Below are positions 11,161 to 19,758 of a stretch of DNA of 64,000 nt, piece by piece. How positions within the stretch are numbered: position 1 is the first letter of the stretch; each line of letters starts with the position of its first letter. This DNA is from Pseudomonas putida. Lineage in GTDB: Bacteria > Pseudomonadota > Gammaproteobacteria > Pseudomonadales > Pseudomonadaceae. The stretch is taken from NCBI GenBank assembly GCA_041879295.1, contig CP047152.1, positions 3,043,501 to 3,107,500 of the forward strand, written 5' to 3'. Under the pieces are notes generated by a model, which did no database searches, was not told where the DNA came from, and was given only the letters and a program-made list of their open reading frames with translations. Both the position numbers and the translations under genes were made by a program.

Positions 11161-12532
11161 CCTATACCGCATCGCTTGACACCGCCAGCCAAGCCCTGGT
11201 TTGAAAATTGTACAAAAAATAACCAGTCCGCTCGATTGTCCCGCCTTCATCGCCGCCCACCGCCAGAATCCTCAAGACTTTACCCGCCGACGCCAGCTCA
11301 CCTTCAAGAACCTCGTCCTGTTCCTGCTCAATCAGCCGCGCACGGCCCTGCAAACCGAACTCGATCAGTTCTATCGCGTACTCAATCAGGCGTCGACTGA
11401 GACGCAAATGGTCACTGCGCAGGCCTTCTGCAAAGCGCGCAAAAAGCTCAACCCCGAGGTATTTGAAAGTCTCAATCACCTCCTGCAGCAACAAATTGAC
11501 TGCTTCGGGCTGCGTCAGAAGTGGCGTGGGCTGAGGGTGCTCGCGGTGGATGGCTCGACCGTGCATTTACCCCTGGAGTCGACCATGGCGACCTTCTTTG
11601 GCAGTCACTCTGGCTTTCCCATGGCTCGCTTGTCCACACTCTACGAAGTCGCTGACGGTCAAACCCTGCATAGCCTGATCGTGCCCCTGACCGTCGGCGA
11701 GCGCGACTGTGCCCATCTGCACCTTGAGCACCTGCCGGCTGACAGCCTGACGCTGTTTGACCGTGGTTACCCTGGGCACTGGTTATTCGCGCTGTTCGCG
11801 CAGCAACAGCGGCACTTTCTGATGCGCCTGCCCTGTGGCTATAACGCCCAGGTCAAAGCGTTTCTATACTCTGGCCAAGTTGAAGACACACAGCTTTTCG
11901 TGGCCAACCATCCTGAAGCACGTCTGTTCTGCTCCGAGGCTGGCGTTGATCCTGCCAGCCAGATCGAGCTGAGACTGATCCGGGTCGAGTTGGCCAACGG
12001 CGAAAGCGAGGTATTGCTGACCTCGTTGCTGGATCGAGAAGCCTTTCCCGCTGAGGTGTTTGCCGAGCTTTACCACCGCCGCTGGGGCATCGAAACCGAC
12101 TTCCGTCGCCTCAAACAAACCCTGACGCTGGACAACTTCAGCGGCCGCAGCGTGACTGCTGTAAAGCAGGACTTTCATGCCGCTCAACTGTTGAAGAACC
12201 TGGCGCTGTTGATGCAGCACCTGCTACAGCCGGTCATCGAACAGCGCCACAAAGGTCGCAAGCTGCGATGGAAAGTCAACTTCACCCAAGGCGTGTCACG
12301 GCTCAAAAATACCCTGGTCGAGCTGCTGGTGCGGCACTGTGCTCAGGGGCTGAGCAATGTGCTGGCCTTGATGGCTAAAAGCCTCAGTGCCGTACGCTCA
12401 GGCCGTAGCTTTGCGCGCCAACGCAAACGCGCAGCCAGCCGAGGTTGTGAGGGCTACAAACCGACGCGCTGAAGAAACACCACCGCCCAACCTCCGTGCA
12501 AAAAAAAGCTGGCCACAAGCGGTCGGCATAGG
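11161..12532 (+). mobile_element. IS4-family insertion sequence
   Basis: The element is about 1,372 bp with imperfect terminal inverted repeats: the left end reads CCTATACCGCATCGCTTG and the right end, on the opposite strand, CCTATGCCGACCGCTTG, both continuing into GCCAGC. It carries one intact transposase. I find no clear target duplication in the flanks, so the ends may be slightly misplaced or the element may have recombined since insertion. Confidence 0.8.
11201..12472 (+). CDS. IS4-family transposase
   Basis: The protein is 423 aa. The N-terminal part is helical and DNA-binding. The catalytic DDE residues are in VLAVDGSTVH (Asp117), LTLFDRGYPG (Asp187) and the YHRRWGIETDFRRLK motif (Glu near residue 300), the IS4 Y-R-E-K signature. 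The length is full for the family. It is the only gene in the element, 40 bp from its left end. Confidence 0.92.
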   Translation: MKIVQKITSPLDCPAFIAAHRQNPQDFTRRRQLTFKNLVLFLLNQPRTALQTELDQFYRVLNQASTETQMVTAQAFCKARKKLNPEVFESLNHLLQQQIDCFGLRQKWRGLRVLAVDGSTVHLPLESTMATFFGSHSGFPMARLSTLYEVADGQTLHSLIVPLTVGERDCAHLHLEHLPADSLTLFDRGYPGHWLFALFAQQQRHFLMRLPCGYNAQVKAFLYSGQVEDTQLFVANHPEARLFCSEAGVDPASQIELRLIRVELANGESEVLLTSLLDREAFPAEVFAELYHRRWGIETDFRRLKQTLTLDNFSGRSVTAVKQDFHAAQLLKNLALLMQHLLQPVIEQRHKGRKLRWKVNFTQGVSRLKNTLVELLVRHCAQGLSNVLALMAKSLSAVRSGRSFARQRKRAASRGCEGYKPTR

Positions 12533-13023
12533 CTCGTCCGGAGAACGAGAAATCTCGCCTAGACAGCCGGAACAGACGATGATCACATCACCGCCAGCCC
12601 AGTTAGACCGCCTGATTGAGCGGCAGAGGCCTGGTCATCGCCCGACGGCCATGGCGGCTGGCTGCTTCGGGGGGCTTGCCTTGGGCAGGGCTGCAGCTTA
12701 GGTTGATGACATTGGGCTATACACCACGCCTTCATGCCACATCTGAGGCGGCACTATCGCGTTTGATCGTGAAACTCAAAGCCTTGGAAAACAGGTTGAA
12801 CGGTGAGAAATGGACGTACGACTCCCAGGGGTATGAAACCCAATTCATCAGCCCGGCCAGGCATCTCAGCGGCAAGAGAAAGAAACCAAGAGTCATGCCT
12901 ACACCTCAAGGGGTTGAGCGCGCGGGCGCAGTCCCGTGTGGCCCCGATCTGCCTGGGTATCCATCAAGTTGGCGACCCGCTCGCCGATTGGACTTGGATA
13001 GACATTTACACATCGGTCCGATC

Positions 13024-13401
13024 ATGAGTAGCCTGATGGCTTCAGTAATCATGGCCTGGTCAGGAGCTGGCTTAGGTCGCGTCGGCGGCACCCTGTCCGC
13101 TTGGTTCCGTTCTGAGTACAAAGATGAAGAGCTTCCCAACGAGCATTCGCGGCAAATCTACGACTTGCCAAAACCCACTATCATCCGGGGAATAGATAAA
13201 CAACTGGCTGCACTTGCCGAAGTTAAGCAGACAATTGTAGAGGGCTATCAGGAATGCAAGCCCAAGAGGGAGCTACTGGAGCGCATTGATCGCGCGGACA
13301 GGTGGATTCGACGGAACTTAGCCCATCTTGAAGCGATGGAAGCGGATATTTCAGCGCACAGACTCGCAGAGTCACGTCGTGGGGATGGAGTAGCACAGTA
13401 A
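13024..13401 (+). CDS. Hypothetical protein (125 aa)
   Basis: This ATG gives a 125-aa product with a hydrophobic glycine-rich start and a long charged helical tail containing repeated basic and acidic residues. The frame stays open back to 12616, but the upstream part has an odd composition and no ribosome binding site, so I start here. No family is recognised. The 490 bases between the IS4 element and this gene contain no other convincing coding sequence. Confidence 0.45.
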   Translation: MSSLMASVIMAWSGAGLGRVGGTLSAWFRSEYKDEELPNEHSRQIYDLPKPTIIRGIDKQLAALAEVKQTIVEGYQECKPKRELLERIDRADRWIRRNLAHLEAMEADISAHRLAESRRGDGVAQ

Positions 13402-13655
13402 CGTGTGGTTGAAACAGTAGTTTTATGTCGTCGCGGCGAATAGGAGGCCACAGATTGACCGAGTTCGCCGCGGCAGTTTCTAACGATTAGTAGTTGGTGT
13501 CGTGCAGGCGGTCGTACGCACCTGCAGATAGCTGTAACCTTCCCTATCAGGGCCGCAAGAGTGCTTTCAAGCGACCTGTTTATCTTTACAGCCTACGATA
13601 AAGCCAATCTGTCGCGGAGGCCGCTCGATGGCGACATGGCGCCATGCTGCTACGG

Positions 13656-14396
13656 CTAGCTGGCGACATTCATGACCTTGTCTACATAGGCCTCCATAAA
13701 CCAATCAGGCTGCTCCTCGGACTTGTACTCAAGACTTGTACCGTCTGTGATCTCAGCAAGCCAGACAGAGCCTTCCCCCGAGTTATCAAAGATGTAGGCC
13801 CGGTTGGATGCTGCGACTGCTTCCGGCAGTAGCTTAAGTGACCGATGGTAGCGCTGAACGATCTTGTCGGCCGGCACGTTGTGGCCGCCATCGTCCACAC
13901 GGTTGGCAACCCGGTTGATGTTGATGTTTGGATTGTCAGTGGCCACAAAGTAGAGGTAGGTGCGGTAACCCAGTTCCTGGGCACGGCGCATAAACGCGAC
14001 CTTATCTCCCGACGACATCACGGTCTCAAACGTGAAGCTCACGCGGTTTTCCAGGAGCTTCTGCCTAATGAGGTCAGCAATTACCGAGGCATGGTAAGAA
14101 TTGAAGTCGAGACGCCGAACGTCGATGCGAAGGCCGTTCATGTCGAACAGGGATGCTTGATCTTGAAGGTGCTCTTTCTGGATCAAGGCATGACTGGCAA
14201 AGAAGGTACGAAGTTCGTCGCCGGTAGCCTGGACATTAAACTGAGTGAGATCGACAAAGCCGTCAGCTTTCGCTGACTTCTCGATCTCGTCTGCGTTCAC
14301 GTAGGTGTTGATCAGATTGGCCGGGACCTGCTCTTTGATGGTGCTCTTGCCCGAGCCATTTGGCCCCGCAAAGACGCGGAGCCTAGGCGTTGGCAC
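13656..14396 (-). CDS. Zeta-toxin-like ATPase/kinase
   Basis: The protein is 246 aa. It opens with the Walker A loop GPNGSGKST (residues 11-19) in the FAGPNGSGKST context typical of zeta toxins and related P-loop kinases. Further on are VSFTFETVMSS and the ELGYRTYLYFVAT and NININRVANRV stretches shared by zeta-family proteins. Zeta toxins phosphorylate UDP-sugars and block cell-wall synthesis. Its start overlaps the small upstream gene by 14 bp, the usual antitoxin-toxin layout. Kinase activity and substrate are inferred. Confidence 0.82.
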   Translation of the reverse strand: MPTPRLRVFAGPNGSGKSTIKEQVPANLINTYVNADEIEKSAKADGFVDLTQFNVQATGDELRTFFASHALIQKEHLQDQASLFDMNGLRIDVRRLDFNSYHASVIADLIRQKLLENRVSFTFETVMSSGDKVAFMRRAQELGYRTYLYFVATDNPNININRVANRVDDGGHNVPADKIVQRYHRSLKLLPEAVAASNRAYIFDNSGEGSVWLAEITDGTSLEYKSEEQPDWFMEAYVDKVMNVAS

Positions 14397-14646
14397 TGGA
14401 GCTTACTCGTTGGACCTGGATAGTCTGGCCGACGCTCACCTTGCGGCGAGGCCTGGCCTCCCCTACGACGGTCGCGGACCCATCGGCCTTGGACTCAACG
14501 AGGTAGCTGCCCTGCACCTTCATGACGGTATGCCCGGCTGCGAGCGCTCGCAGATAGGCAGTACGAGTCGCACCTGCAGCGACTGCAGGAATCTCGCCTT
14601 CAAGGTTCCGAATCTCCTTTTCGGTGAGGCGCTTTTTACTCGGCAT
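14383..14646 (-). CDS. Putative antitoxin partner of the zeta-like toxin
   Basis: The product is 87 aa from an ATG with an AGGAGA ribosome binding site. It begins MPSKKRLTEKEIRNLEGEIP, then holds a small alanine-rich helical region and a basic beta-rich tail with valines. It overlaps the toxin start by 14 bp, so translation is probably coupled. It does not look like the classic epsilon antitoxin. Its role is inferred only from position and size; it might instead be a DNA-binding partner. Confidence 0.65.
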   Translation of the reverse strand: MPSKKRLTEKEIRNLEGEIPAVAAGATRTAYLRALAAGHTVMKVQGSYLVESKADGSATVVGEARPRRKVSVGQTIQVQRVSSSANA

Positions 14647-14862
14647 ACCTTTCTCCTGAGAGGAAATGGATAGGGACTCCCTCATTCTAGCCACGTCGTG
14701 CGTCTTTCTAAAGCATCGGCGCTTTATGGCTACGAGAAACCGCAATCCTCGCCGGTTATCATGAGGACTGGTGAGTGATCCGACGCTTGAGCGTACTGGC
14801 CTGAGAGATTTACTCGAGCCGTAGGTGCTTGGTCGGTACCCCAGATCCGACGAGGTGAGGCC

Positions 14863-15726
14863 ATGGATCAAGTCCAGCTCGAGGCACTTAGAGCAGAAGC
14901 AATAGCGGCCGGCAGGTCCTTTTCGAAAGGTCGGCTTCGGGACGAGTTCCGGATGAAGCCGAAACCTGATGCGACGCCGGTGGCGCATTACAAGAACGGT
15001 TATGGTGGGACCTTCGGCGTGTACCGGATCGCGGACTGCCTCCCATTGCGGGACCGCAAGGCTGCTGCCCCCTCCCCGAAGCAAGTTCGGGCGGCGGCCA
15101 TACTTGCACTAAAGGGCCGGATGCAAAGCAAGGTGGTCAAGGCCTCTCATGTCGCGGTGCAATGGCTTGCCAATGCACCTCTCGTGCTGGATGCCGAAAC
15201 CACAGGGCTTGGTACAGAGGCCCAGATCATCGAACTGGCGATCGCCGACGTCGACGGGAATCTGCTTTTCAACTCCAGGATTCGGCCCAATGTTCCAATC
15301 GAACCAGCTGCTGCCGATGTACACCGAATCCGAGCTGAAGAGCTCCAACATTGTCCGACCTGGCTCGAGGTTGCCGGCAGAGTCAAGGCGCTCCTTACCG
15401 GTCGTCCCATTGTGACCTTCAATTCAGCGTTCGATCGGCGACTGCTGATTCAAACCGCGAACGCATTCCACGATGACCATAGCTGGCTTGCAACGTGTCA
15501 GGTGCATTGCGCTATGGGCCTGGCGGTGGCCATGTATGGGGCAACCAACCGCTATGGGACCATCTCTCTTGCGGCAGCAATGTCGTTGGCCGGCGTAACC
15601 TGGCGTGGTCAAGCACACTCCGCAATTGGAGATGTGCTGGCCACCGTGGATCTTCTGCAATCGATAGCTCAGGTCAGACTCAATCTCGATCAGGAGCTGA
15701 ACCGGCTCCAGTCCTGGTCGGATTAA
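14863..15726 (+). CDS. DEDDh-family 3'-5' exonuclease (DnaQ/RNase T-like)
   Basis: The protein is 287 aa. Residues from about 105 onward form an exonuclease domain: ExoI LDAETTGLG, ExoII NSAFDRRLL and ExoIII HSAIGDVLAT, giving all four acidic residues and the catalytic histidine of the DEDDh class. The N-terminal 100 residues are basic and could bind nucleic acid. The family trims DNA or RNA 3' ends using two metal ions. The start has a GAGG site. It is transcribed away from the toxin pair. Confidence 0.85.
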   Translation: MDQVQLEALRAEAIAAGRSFSKGRLRDEFRMKPKPDATPVAHYKNGYGGTFGVYRIADCLPLRDRKAAAPSPKQVRAAAILALKGRMQSKVVKASHVAVQWLANAPLVLDAETTGLGTEAQIIELAIADVDGNLLFNSRIRPNVPIEPAAADVHRIRAEELQHCPTWLEVAGRVKALLTGRPIVTFNSAFDRRLLIQTANAFHDDHSWLATCQVHCAMGLAVAMYGATNRYGTISLAAAMSLAGVTWRGQAHSAIGDVLATVDLLQSIAQVRLNLDQELNRLQSWSD

Positions 15727-15846
15727 CTCTCGACGCCTTCTCCATTCATAAGGAGCGTATTCCGCAGAGAGCAATCTGCTGGTATCGGCAAGCCCTTCCG
15801 TTAGAATCCCGTGGCCAGGCATACACAGTCAGGAGGATCAAGCTGC

Positions 15847-16338
15847 ATGCCCCACTTTCAACCGTTCCGCGCCGCTTTCGCTGCCGCGATTCTGACCCTG
15901 CCGCTACTGGCCCAGGCTGGCGGCGCTGTTGCTGTTACAGTGACCGCAGCTGCGGCGGCCGCCGCTTCCGACTCAGGCCTCCCAAATGCCGGTAATTCAT
16001 ACGGAGCAACCGGATACTTGTTCGTGGACGGGGTGGGCTATTCCGGGGGCAAAATGGTGTACTGCCCGGCTTCAGTCGGGTTCGTTAAAGCAGCATCCTG
16101 GTTACGTTCGAAGAACACGATAGTCAAAGGGGATTGTCAGTATAAGGACGGAACCCTACCTGCCGTATCGTCCCAAGACTTTATTGACGAGGTCCTGGGC
16201 AAGGATGTGGCGACTGTGGTCAGCGTGGCTCCTGTATTCGTCCAATACGGACGTCCTCTCGGAGTGATCTATTACAGAGACAACGGCAATGGCATGGATG
16301 TGGATTCGCGACCGAGGCAAACAGAAATCTATGAGTGA
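15847..16338 (+). CDS. Secreted protein of unknown function
   Basis: The product is 163 aa from ATG 15847, with a strong AGGAGG site 10 nt upstream. It has a clear signal peptide (AAILTLPLLAQAGG), then a low-complexity valine/threonine/alanine run, then a compact domain with two cysteines (YCPASVG and KGDCQY) that could form a disulfide. No family is recognised. It is probably periplasmic. Confidence 0.65.
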   Translation: MPHFQPFRAAFAAAILTLPLLAQAGGAVAVTVTAAAAAAASDSGLPNAGNSYGATGYLFVDGVGYSGGKMVYCPASVGFVKAASWLRSKNTIVKGDCQYKDGTLPAVSSQDFIDEVLGKDVATVVSVAPVFVQYGRPLGVIYYRDNGNGMDVDSRPRQTEIYE

Positions 16339-16408
16339 GTCCTTTTGCCCGGCCAATACAGCCATCGTGATGTGGTGCAACTACAGCACCAGGTGACCAC
16401 CTTGTATC

Positions 16409-16714
16409 CTATTCATGATCCGTATGGATAACGACTTTCGCCCCCTCACCAGTGACAATCGGGCTTCCGACACCATGGGTTGAGACATTGGTATACGCCG
16501 GAGCGCAGCCAGAGCTTTGCCCTGGTGCGTAGGTCTTGCCATTGATGACTACCACGCTGTTTTCCCCGGTGACGATTGGCGCGTTAGGCCCGGTGGTTGT
16601 GCAGTTGTGAGCCTCGTCTGCCTTCGCAGCCTGTTGAGCTGGAGCCTTCTCAGCAGCGGCATCGCAACCAGCAAGGATGGACACCGCAAGCAGGGCCGTG
16701 ATGGTGTTCTTCAT
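16409..16714 (-). CDS. Small lipoprotein
   Basis: The product is 101 aa with a lipoprotein signal: basic start, hydrophobic core, and the lipobox LAGC around residue 16. The mature part has two related halves (APIVTGENSVVVI and SPIVTGEGAKVVI), an internal duplication of a short beta motif, and two cysteines. It is downstream of the two-helix membrane protein gene on the same strand, 15 bp apart, and probably in the same operon. Confidence 0.65.
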   Translation of the reverse strand: MKNTITALLAVSILAGCDAAAEKAPAQQAAKADEAHNCTTTGPNAPIVTGENSVVVINGKTYAPGQSSGCAPAYTNVSTHGVGSPIVTGEGAKVVIHTDHE

Positions 16715-16729
16715 ATCGTTTTCCCTGCG

Positions 16730-17029
16730 CTACTTGTCTTCAACCGTATCCGATTTTGCTGCCTGCTCAGCAGCTACATGCTTGGCAAGTTTCGCCACTT
16801 GATCGGCCAAGCCTGGGGTACGAGTGTTGCAGGCCCACGAGTAGAACCCTACGGCGCCGATCACCAAAGCAACCGACACCGCACACAGGGCTTTCTTGCG
16901 CTGAGGGCTACGCCGGCTACGGCTGACAGCGAGAGTGGCCAGGGCAAGAAGTACAGCGATGACAACGCCAGTCACGAATGGATGTTCCTGGGTAAATCGC
17001 AGACCGCTGATTACGCTTACTGGAATCAT
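16730..17029 (-). CDS. Small two-helix membrane protein
   Basis: The product is 99 aa from the ATG giving MIPVSVISG, which has an AGGGA-type site upstream; a longer frame to 17101 lacks one. It has two hydrophobic helices (about residues 20-37 and 48-65) separated by a basic loop, then a charged C-terminal helix. No family is recognised. It is adjacent to the lipoprotein gene downstream. Confidence 0.55.
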   Translation of the reverse strand: MIPVSVISGLRFTQEHPFVTGVVIAVLLALATLAVSRSRRSPQRKKALCAVSVALVIGAVGFYSWACNTRTPGLADQVAKLAKHVAAEQAAKSDTVEDK

Positions 17030-17604
17030 GTTACCTATCCCTATTTTCGATGATGTGAACTCCAACGCGGAGTCCTCTACGTCCTCGGCCTGCCCCGGCA
17101 ACTGGCCAGGGCATGAGGTGCAACTGAGCGGGTTTCCTACTGTGGGTCAGGGTCAACCGCGACCCAAGCCTTCGCGCCGTTGTAGTCGCCGCCGCCTTCG
17201 GCCTGCAGATCAAACCCGACAATCAAATGAGGGTGGATGTCGGGTTTGCGTATTAGACACCCTCACTTACGAGCAAAATGGCTCTTGAGGGCTCCCAGCG
17301 CACTTCGTTGGAACCTGAAGTTCCGTTTCGAAGATCCGTAGGGAGCGCCTGGCACGATCAGGCATTCGCCCCAACGTCCATTCACCATTGGAAGATCAGG
17401 TCAGAGAGCTTCTACAGCGAGCTAGAGGCAAGGTAGAGCTTCATGGCTGCGGCCCCCTGCGCCCCAGGTAGGGTTTGCGACGTAACCTATTGATAATCCT
17501 CCCCACCTTGGTGAAGGAGAGGCTGGAAAGCGGACCGCGAAACCAGCCTGGGCCAGCGCCCTTTCACAGTACGATCAGTCCTGAACTGGATGAGGACTGA
17601 ATCC
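17030..17604. other. Intergenic region with hairpin and a possible coding remnant
   Basis: No clear complete gene is seen. On the minus strand, about 17143-17250 reads as protein-like sequence (GFDLQAEGGGDYNGAKAW) ending in TAG, without an ATG. The stretch includes a strong inverted repeat. The remainder up to the C39-like gene holds nothing I can identify. Confidence 0.4.
17212..17247. terminator. Hairpin, possible terminator
   Basis: AAACCCGAC pairs with GTCGGGTTT across an 18-base loop. The loop is long and there is no extended T run, so termination is only possible. Confidence 0.4.
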
Positions 17605-18165
17605 ATGGATCACCTAGACATACATCATCCGCCGGCAGCGACTGAAGACGACTGGCAAGCCCGATGCGGTGTACAGAAGATCGTGCAAACCGACCGTTAT
17701 GGTTGCGGGGTAGCGTGTTTAGCGATGGTTACCGGCTGGACATATCAACGAGCTCGGGAGCATTTCGTAAGCCAGGGGCTTGGCAAGAGGAGACATGGCC
17801 GACCGCCCTTCTCTACGAGTTCGGGCGAGATGAGGATGGCGGTGGCCACGGCAGGACTTCTGACAGAGACTCGCCGGTGGCGGGGATGGGCCGATCTTCA
17901 CGGCCTGGCGATAGTCAAATTGCGCGACATACGTCCCGGAGAAAGGGAACGTTGGCACTGGGCGGTGGCGTTTCGACACCCCGAGTTTGAAATCGCAGTC
18001 TTCGATCCGCACCGAGAATGGCCGGGGTTCATTCAACCGCCAATGGACACCCTCTGCACCATCTTCGAGGTGTTTCAACCGAAAGGTGAGTGGCTGCAGG
18101 TGGAGCAGCGCCTTCTCCTTTCGACAGAGAGGCCAGGCGGGCTAGAGCCCGCCCTTTTGGTTTGA
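17605..18165 (+). CDS. Peptidase C39-like protein
   Basis: The product is 186 aa from the ATG giving MDHLDIHH. Near residue 30 lies QTDRYGCGVACLAMVTG, matching the catalytic Cys loop of C39-type papain-fold peptidases (DCGxACL). A histidine follows in RWHWAVAF and an aspartate in FDPHREW, giving the Cys-His-Asp order. Such domains cleave leader peptides or occur as inactive proteins beside exporters. No ABC transporter is nearby, so the substrate is unknown. It is followed by a small membrane-protein gene. Confidence 0.6.
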   Translation: MDHLDIHHPPAATEDDWQARCGVQKIVQTDRYGCGVACLAMVTGWTYQRAREHFVSQGLGKRRHGRPPFSTSSGEMRMAVATAGLLTETRRWRGWADLHGLAIVKLRDIRPGERERWHWAVAFRHPEFEIAVFDPHREWPGFIQPPMDTLCTIFEVFQPKGEWLQVEQRLLLSTERPGGLEPALLV

Positions 18166-18223
18166 ACCAGGTTGAAAATAGGGCTCAAATCAACTTTTAA
18201 CAAAGCGTTTTCACGAGGGGGCT

Positions 18224-18601
18224 ATGAAAAACTACTTCAAACAGATCTACCAAGACGCGAAACAAATGGCCACTGCGACGAAAATTACCCTTCTCGCCAT
18301 TTGTCTCTTGCCAGGGAGTGTGCTTGGAACTTTGGTTGTGTACCTCGCAAGTGTTGCGAGGGACACTGTGGCCAAATTCGAAGTTTTCAGAGCTCTCAAG
18401 AGCTTTGCTGGTGAATCCCATGTTGACGAAGTGCATCACCTCGCAGAACTGCTCTTCCGACACTCGCCTGAGTTGTGGTACCTGGTCATGGCCGTGATAG
18501 GTACCGCCTTCATCAGCGCAGCCGTCTCTTGGCTTCTAATTCTTCCAAACTTCCACGCTATGTTCGCTAAGGCGAAAGCTGGGCGAGTAGACCGCAACTG
18601 A
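18224..18601 (+). CDS. Small two-helix membrane protein
   Basis: The product is 125 aa with a GAGGGGG site before the ATG. It has a basic N-terminus, one hydrophobic helix (TLLAICLLPGSVLGTLVVYL), a central soluble loop, a second helix near residues 85-105 and a basic tail. No family is recognised. It lies 58 bp after the C39-like gene on the same strand, so the two may be co-expressed. Confidence 0.6.
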   Translation: MKNYFKQIYQDAKQMATATKITLLAICLLPGSVLGTLVVYLASVARDTVAKFEVFRALKSFAGESHVDEVHHLAELLFRHSPELWYLVMAVIGTAFISAAVSWLLILPNFHAMFAKAKAGRVDRN

Positions 18602-18660
18602 TCTTAAACCAGGCTTCCATACCTCAAGCATGGGGGCCTGCCGTCACCCACAATCTCAAC

Positions 18661-19728
18661 CTAAGGCAGTTTCACTACCCCCCAACCACTGCCGCCGGCA
18701 AGGACCACAGGCCGGTCAATGTTGGGAAGGTGCAATTCTGGAAAGTCGCAGTAGCGCTCCATTGCCCGGGCAAATCGCATGGCCAAATCGAAGCCATTAT
18801 CGCGCTGCTCGGGCACAGGAAGAGTCCGGCCCGAGACGATGTCGACCACCACACTCCCCAACGATTTTGAGTTAGACGATAAGGTGAGATGCCATGCGCT
18901 CTGCCCTTCAAGGAAGCTGCCGAAGATCGAGGTCTCGATGTCATCGAGCACTCGAAGCTGTGGCTCCCTGAAAAAAACCACTGCGGTTTGTGCCTTCGCT
19001 CCCTGCGGTGAAGTGATCCAATCATAAATCGCATAGCTGGTCTGATCAGGGTTCAGCTCAGGGTCAGGCGCCAAGCCAGTCATGAATACAGGGACCGAGC
19101 CGAGTTCGGAATCCCTGAGGTAGCCCAACCGTGCGACAGGTAGTCCAAACGGTACGTCGTAGTCACGCCCGTCGCTGAGTTCCAGGTTCCATCCGAGATG
19201 CTGGAACATCGCCATGTACACCCGCTCATTGGTGAAGTGGCAGCCGCGGCGGTGGTTTTCTTCAGTACCAGGAACAAGCGCTCGATTTTCTTGATCCAGA
19301 GCGATGAGGATCTTGTCCAACCTCGAGGAAGGCGACTCACCCTCCTGATAAAGGGACTCTTTGACGGCCGCGCGAAGCGGCACGAGTTCAAAAGAGCCCA
19401 GGGGGTTTGCCCATAGGAAAAAATTGGCGGTGGCCGGCTTCACACCGAACTCGTGGATCAGGATTGAGCGATGTTCTGCAAGAGTCGAAAGCCGAAGTTC
19501 AGGACTCAAATCCTCAGTCATGAACACGCAGTTCTGTTCCGGGTTGCAGGCCTTGACCATTGCATTCCAGTGATGCCACCCTGACAGTCTTAGGAACACT
19601 TCACGACTTCGATCTTTCAGGCCTGGAAGGAATCCGGCCAGGCACCCGACCCACGCACGAGCATAGTCCTCCGCAGGGAAGATCATCGGCTTTTCCAGCT
19701 GGGGGGCAGATGTATTGGTCTTGATCAC
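18661..19728 (-). CDS. Hypothetical protein (355 aa)
   Basis: It starts at GTG 19728, with AGGAG 5 nt upstream. The protein is soluble, with no membrane segment and no recognised domain. Tryptophan and histidine are frequent in the first 60 residues. It is the second gene of a two-gene minus-strand unit, 30 bp after the Eco1-like gene, so a joint function is plausible but not shown. Confidence 0.6.
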   Translation of the reverse strand: MIKTNTSAPQLEKPMIFPAEDYARAWVGCLAGFLPGLKDRSREVFLRLSGWHHWNAMVKACNPEQNCVFMTEDLSPELRLSTLAEHRSILIHEFGVKPATANFFLWANPLGSFELVPLRAAVKESLYQEGESPSSRLDKILIALDQENRALVPGTEENHRRGCHFTNERVYMAMFQHLGWNLELSDGRDYDVPFGLPVARLGYLRDSELGSVPVFMTGLAPDPELNPDQTSYAIYDWITSPQGAKAQTAVVFFREPQLRVLDDIETSIFGSFLEGQSAWHLTLSSNSKSLGSVVVDIVSGRTLPVPEQRDNGFDLAMRFARAMERYCDFPELHLPNIDRPVVLAGGSGWGVVKLP

Positions 19729-19758
19729 AAAAACTCCTAGAGGCGGTGAGCACTCTGC

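Noticed and set aside
12616..13023. Upstream extension of the 125-aa gene
   Set aside because: The frame is open, but its composition is biased and no ribosome binding site supports a start at 12616.
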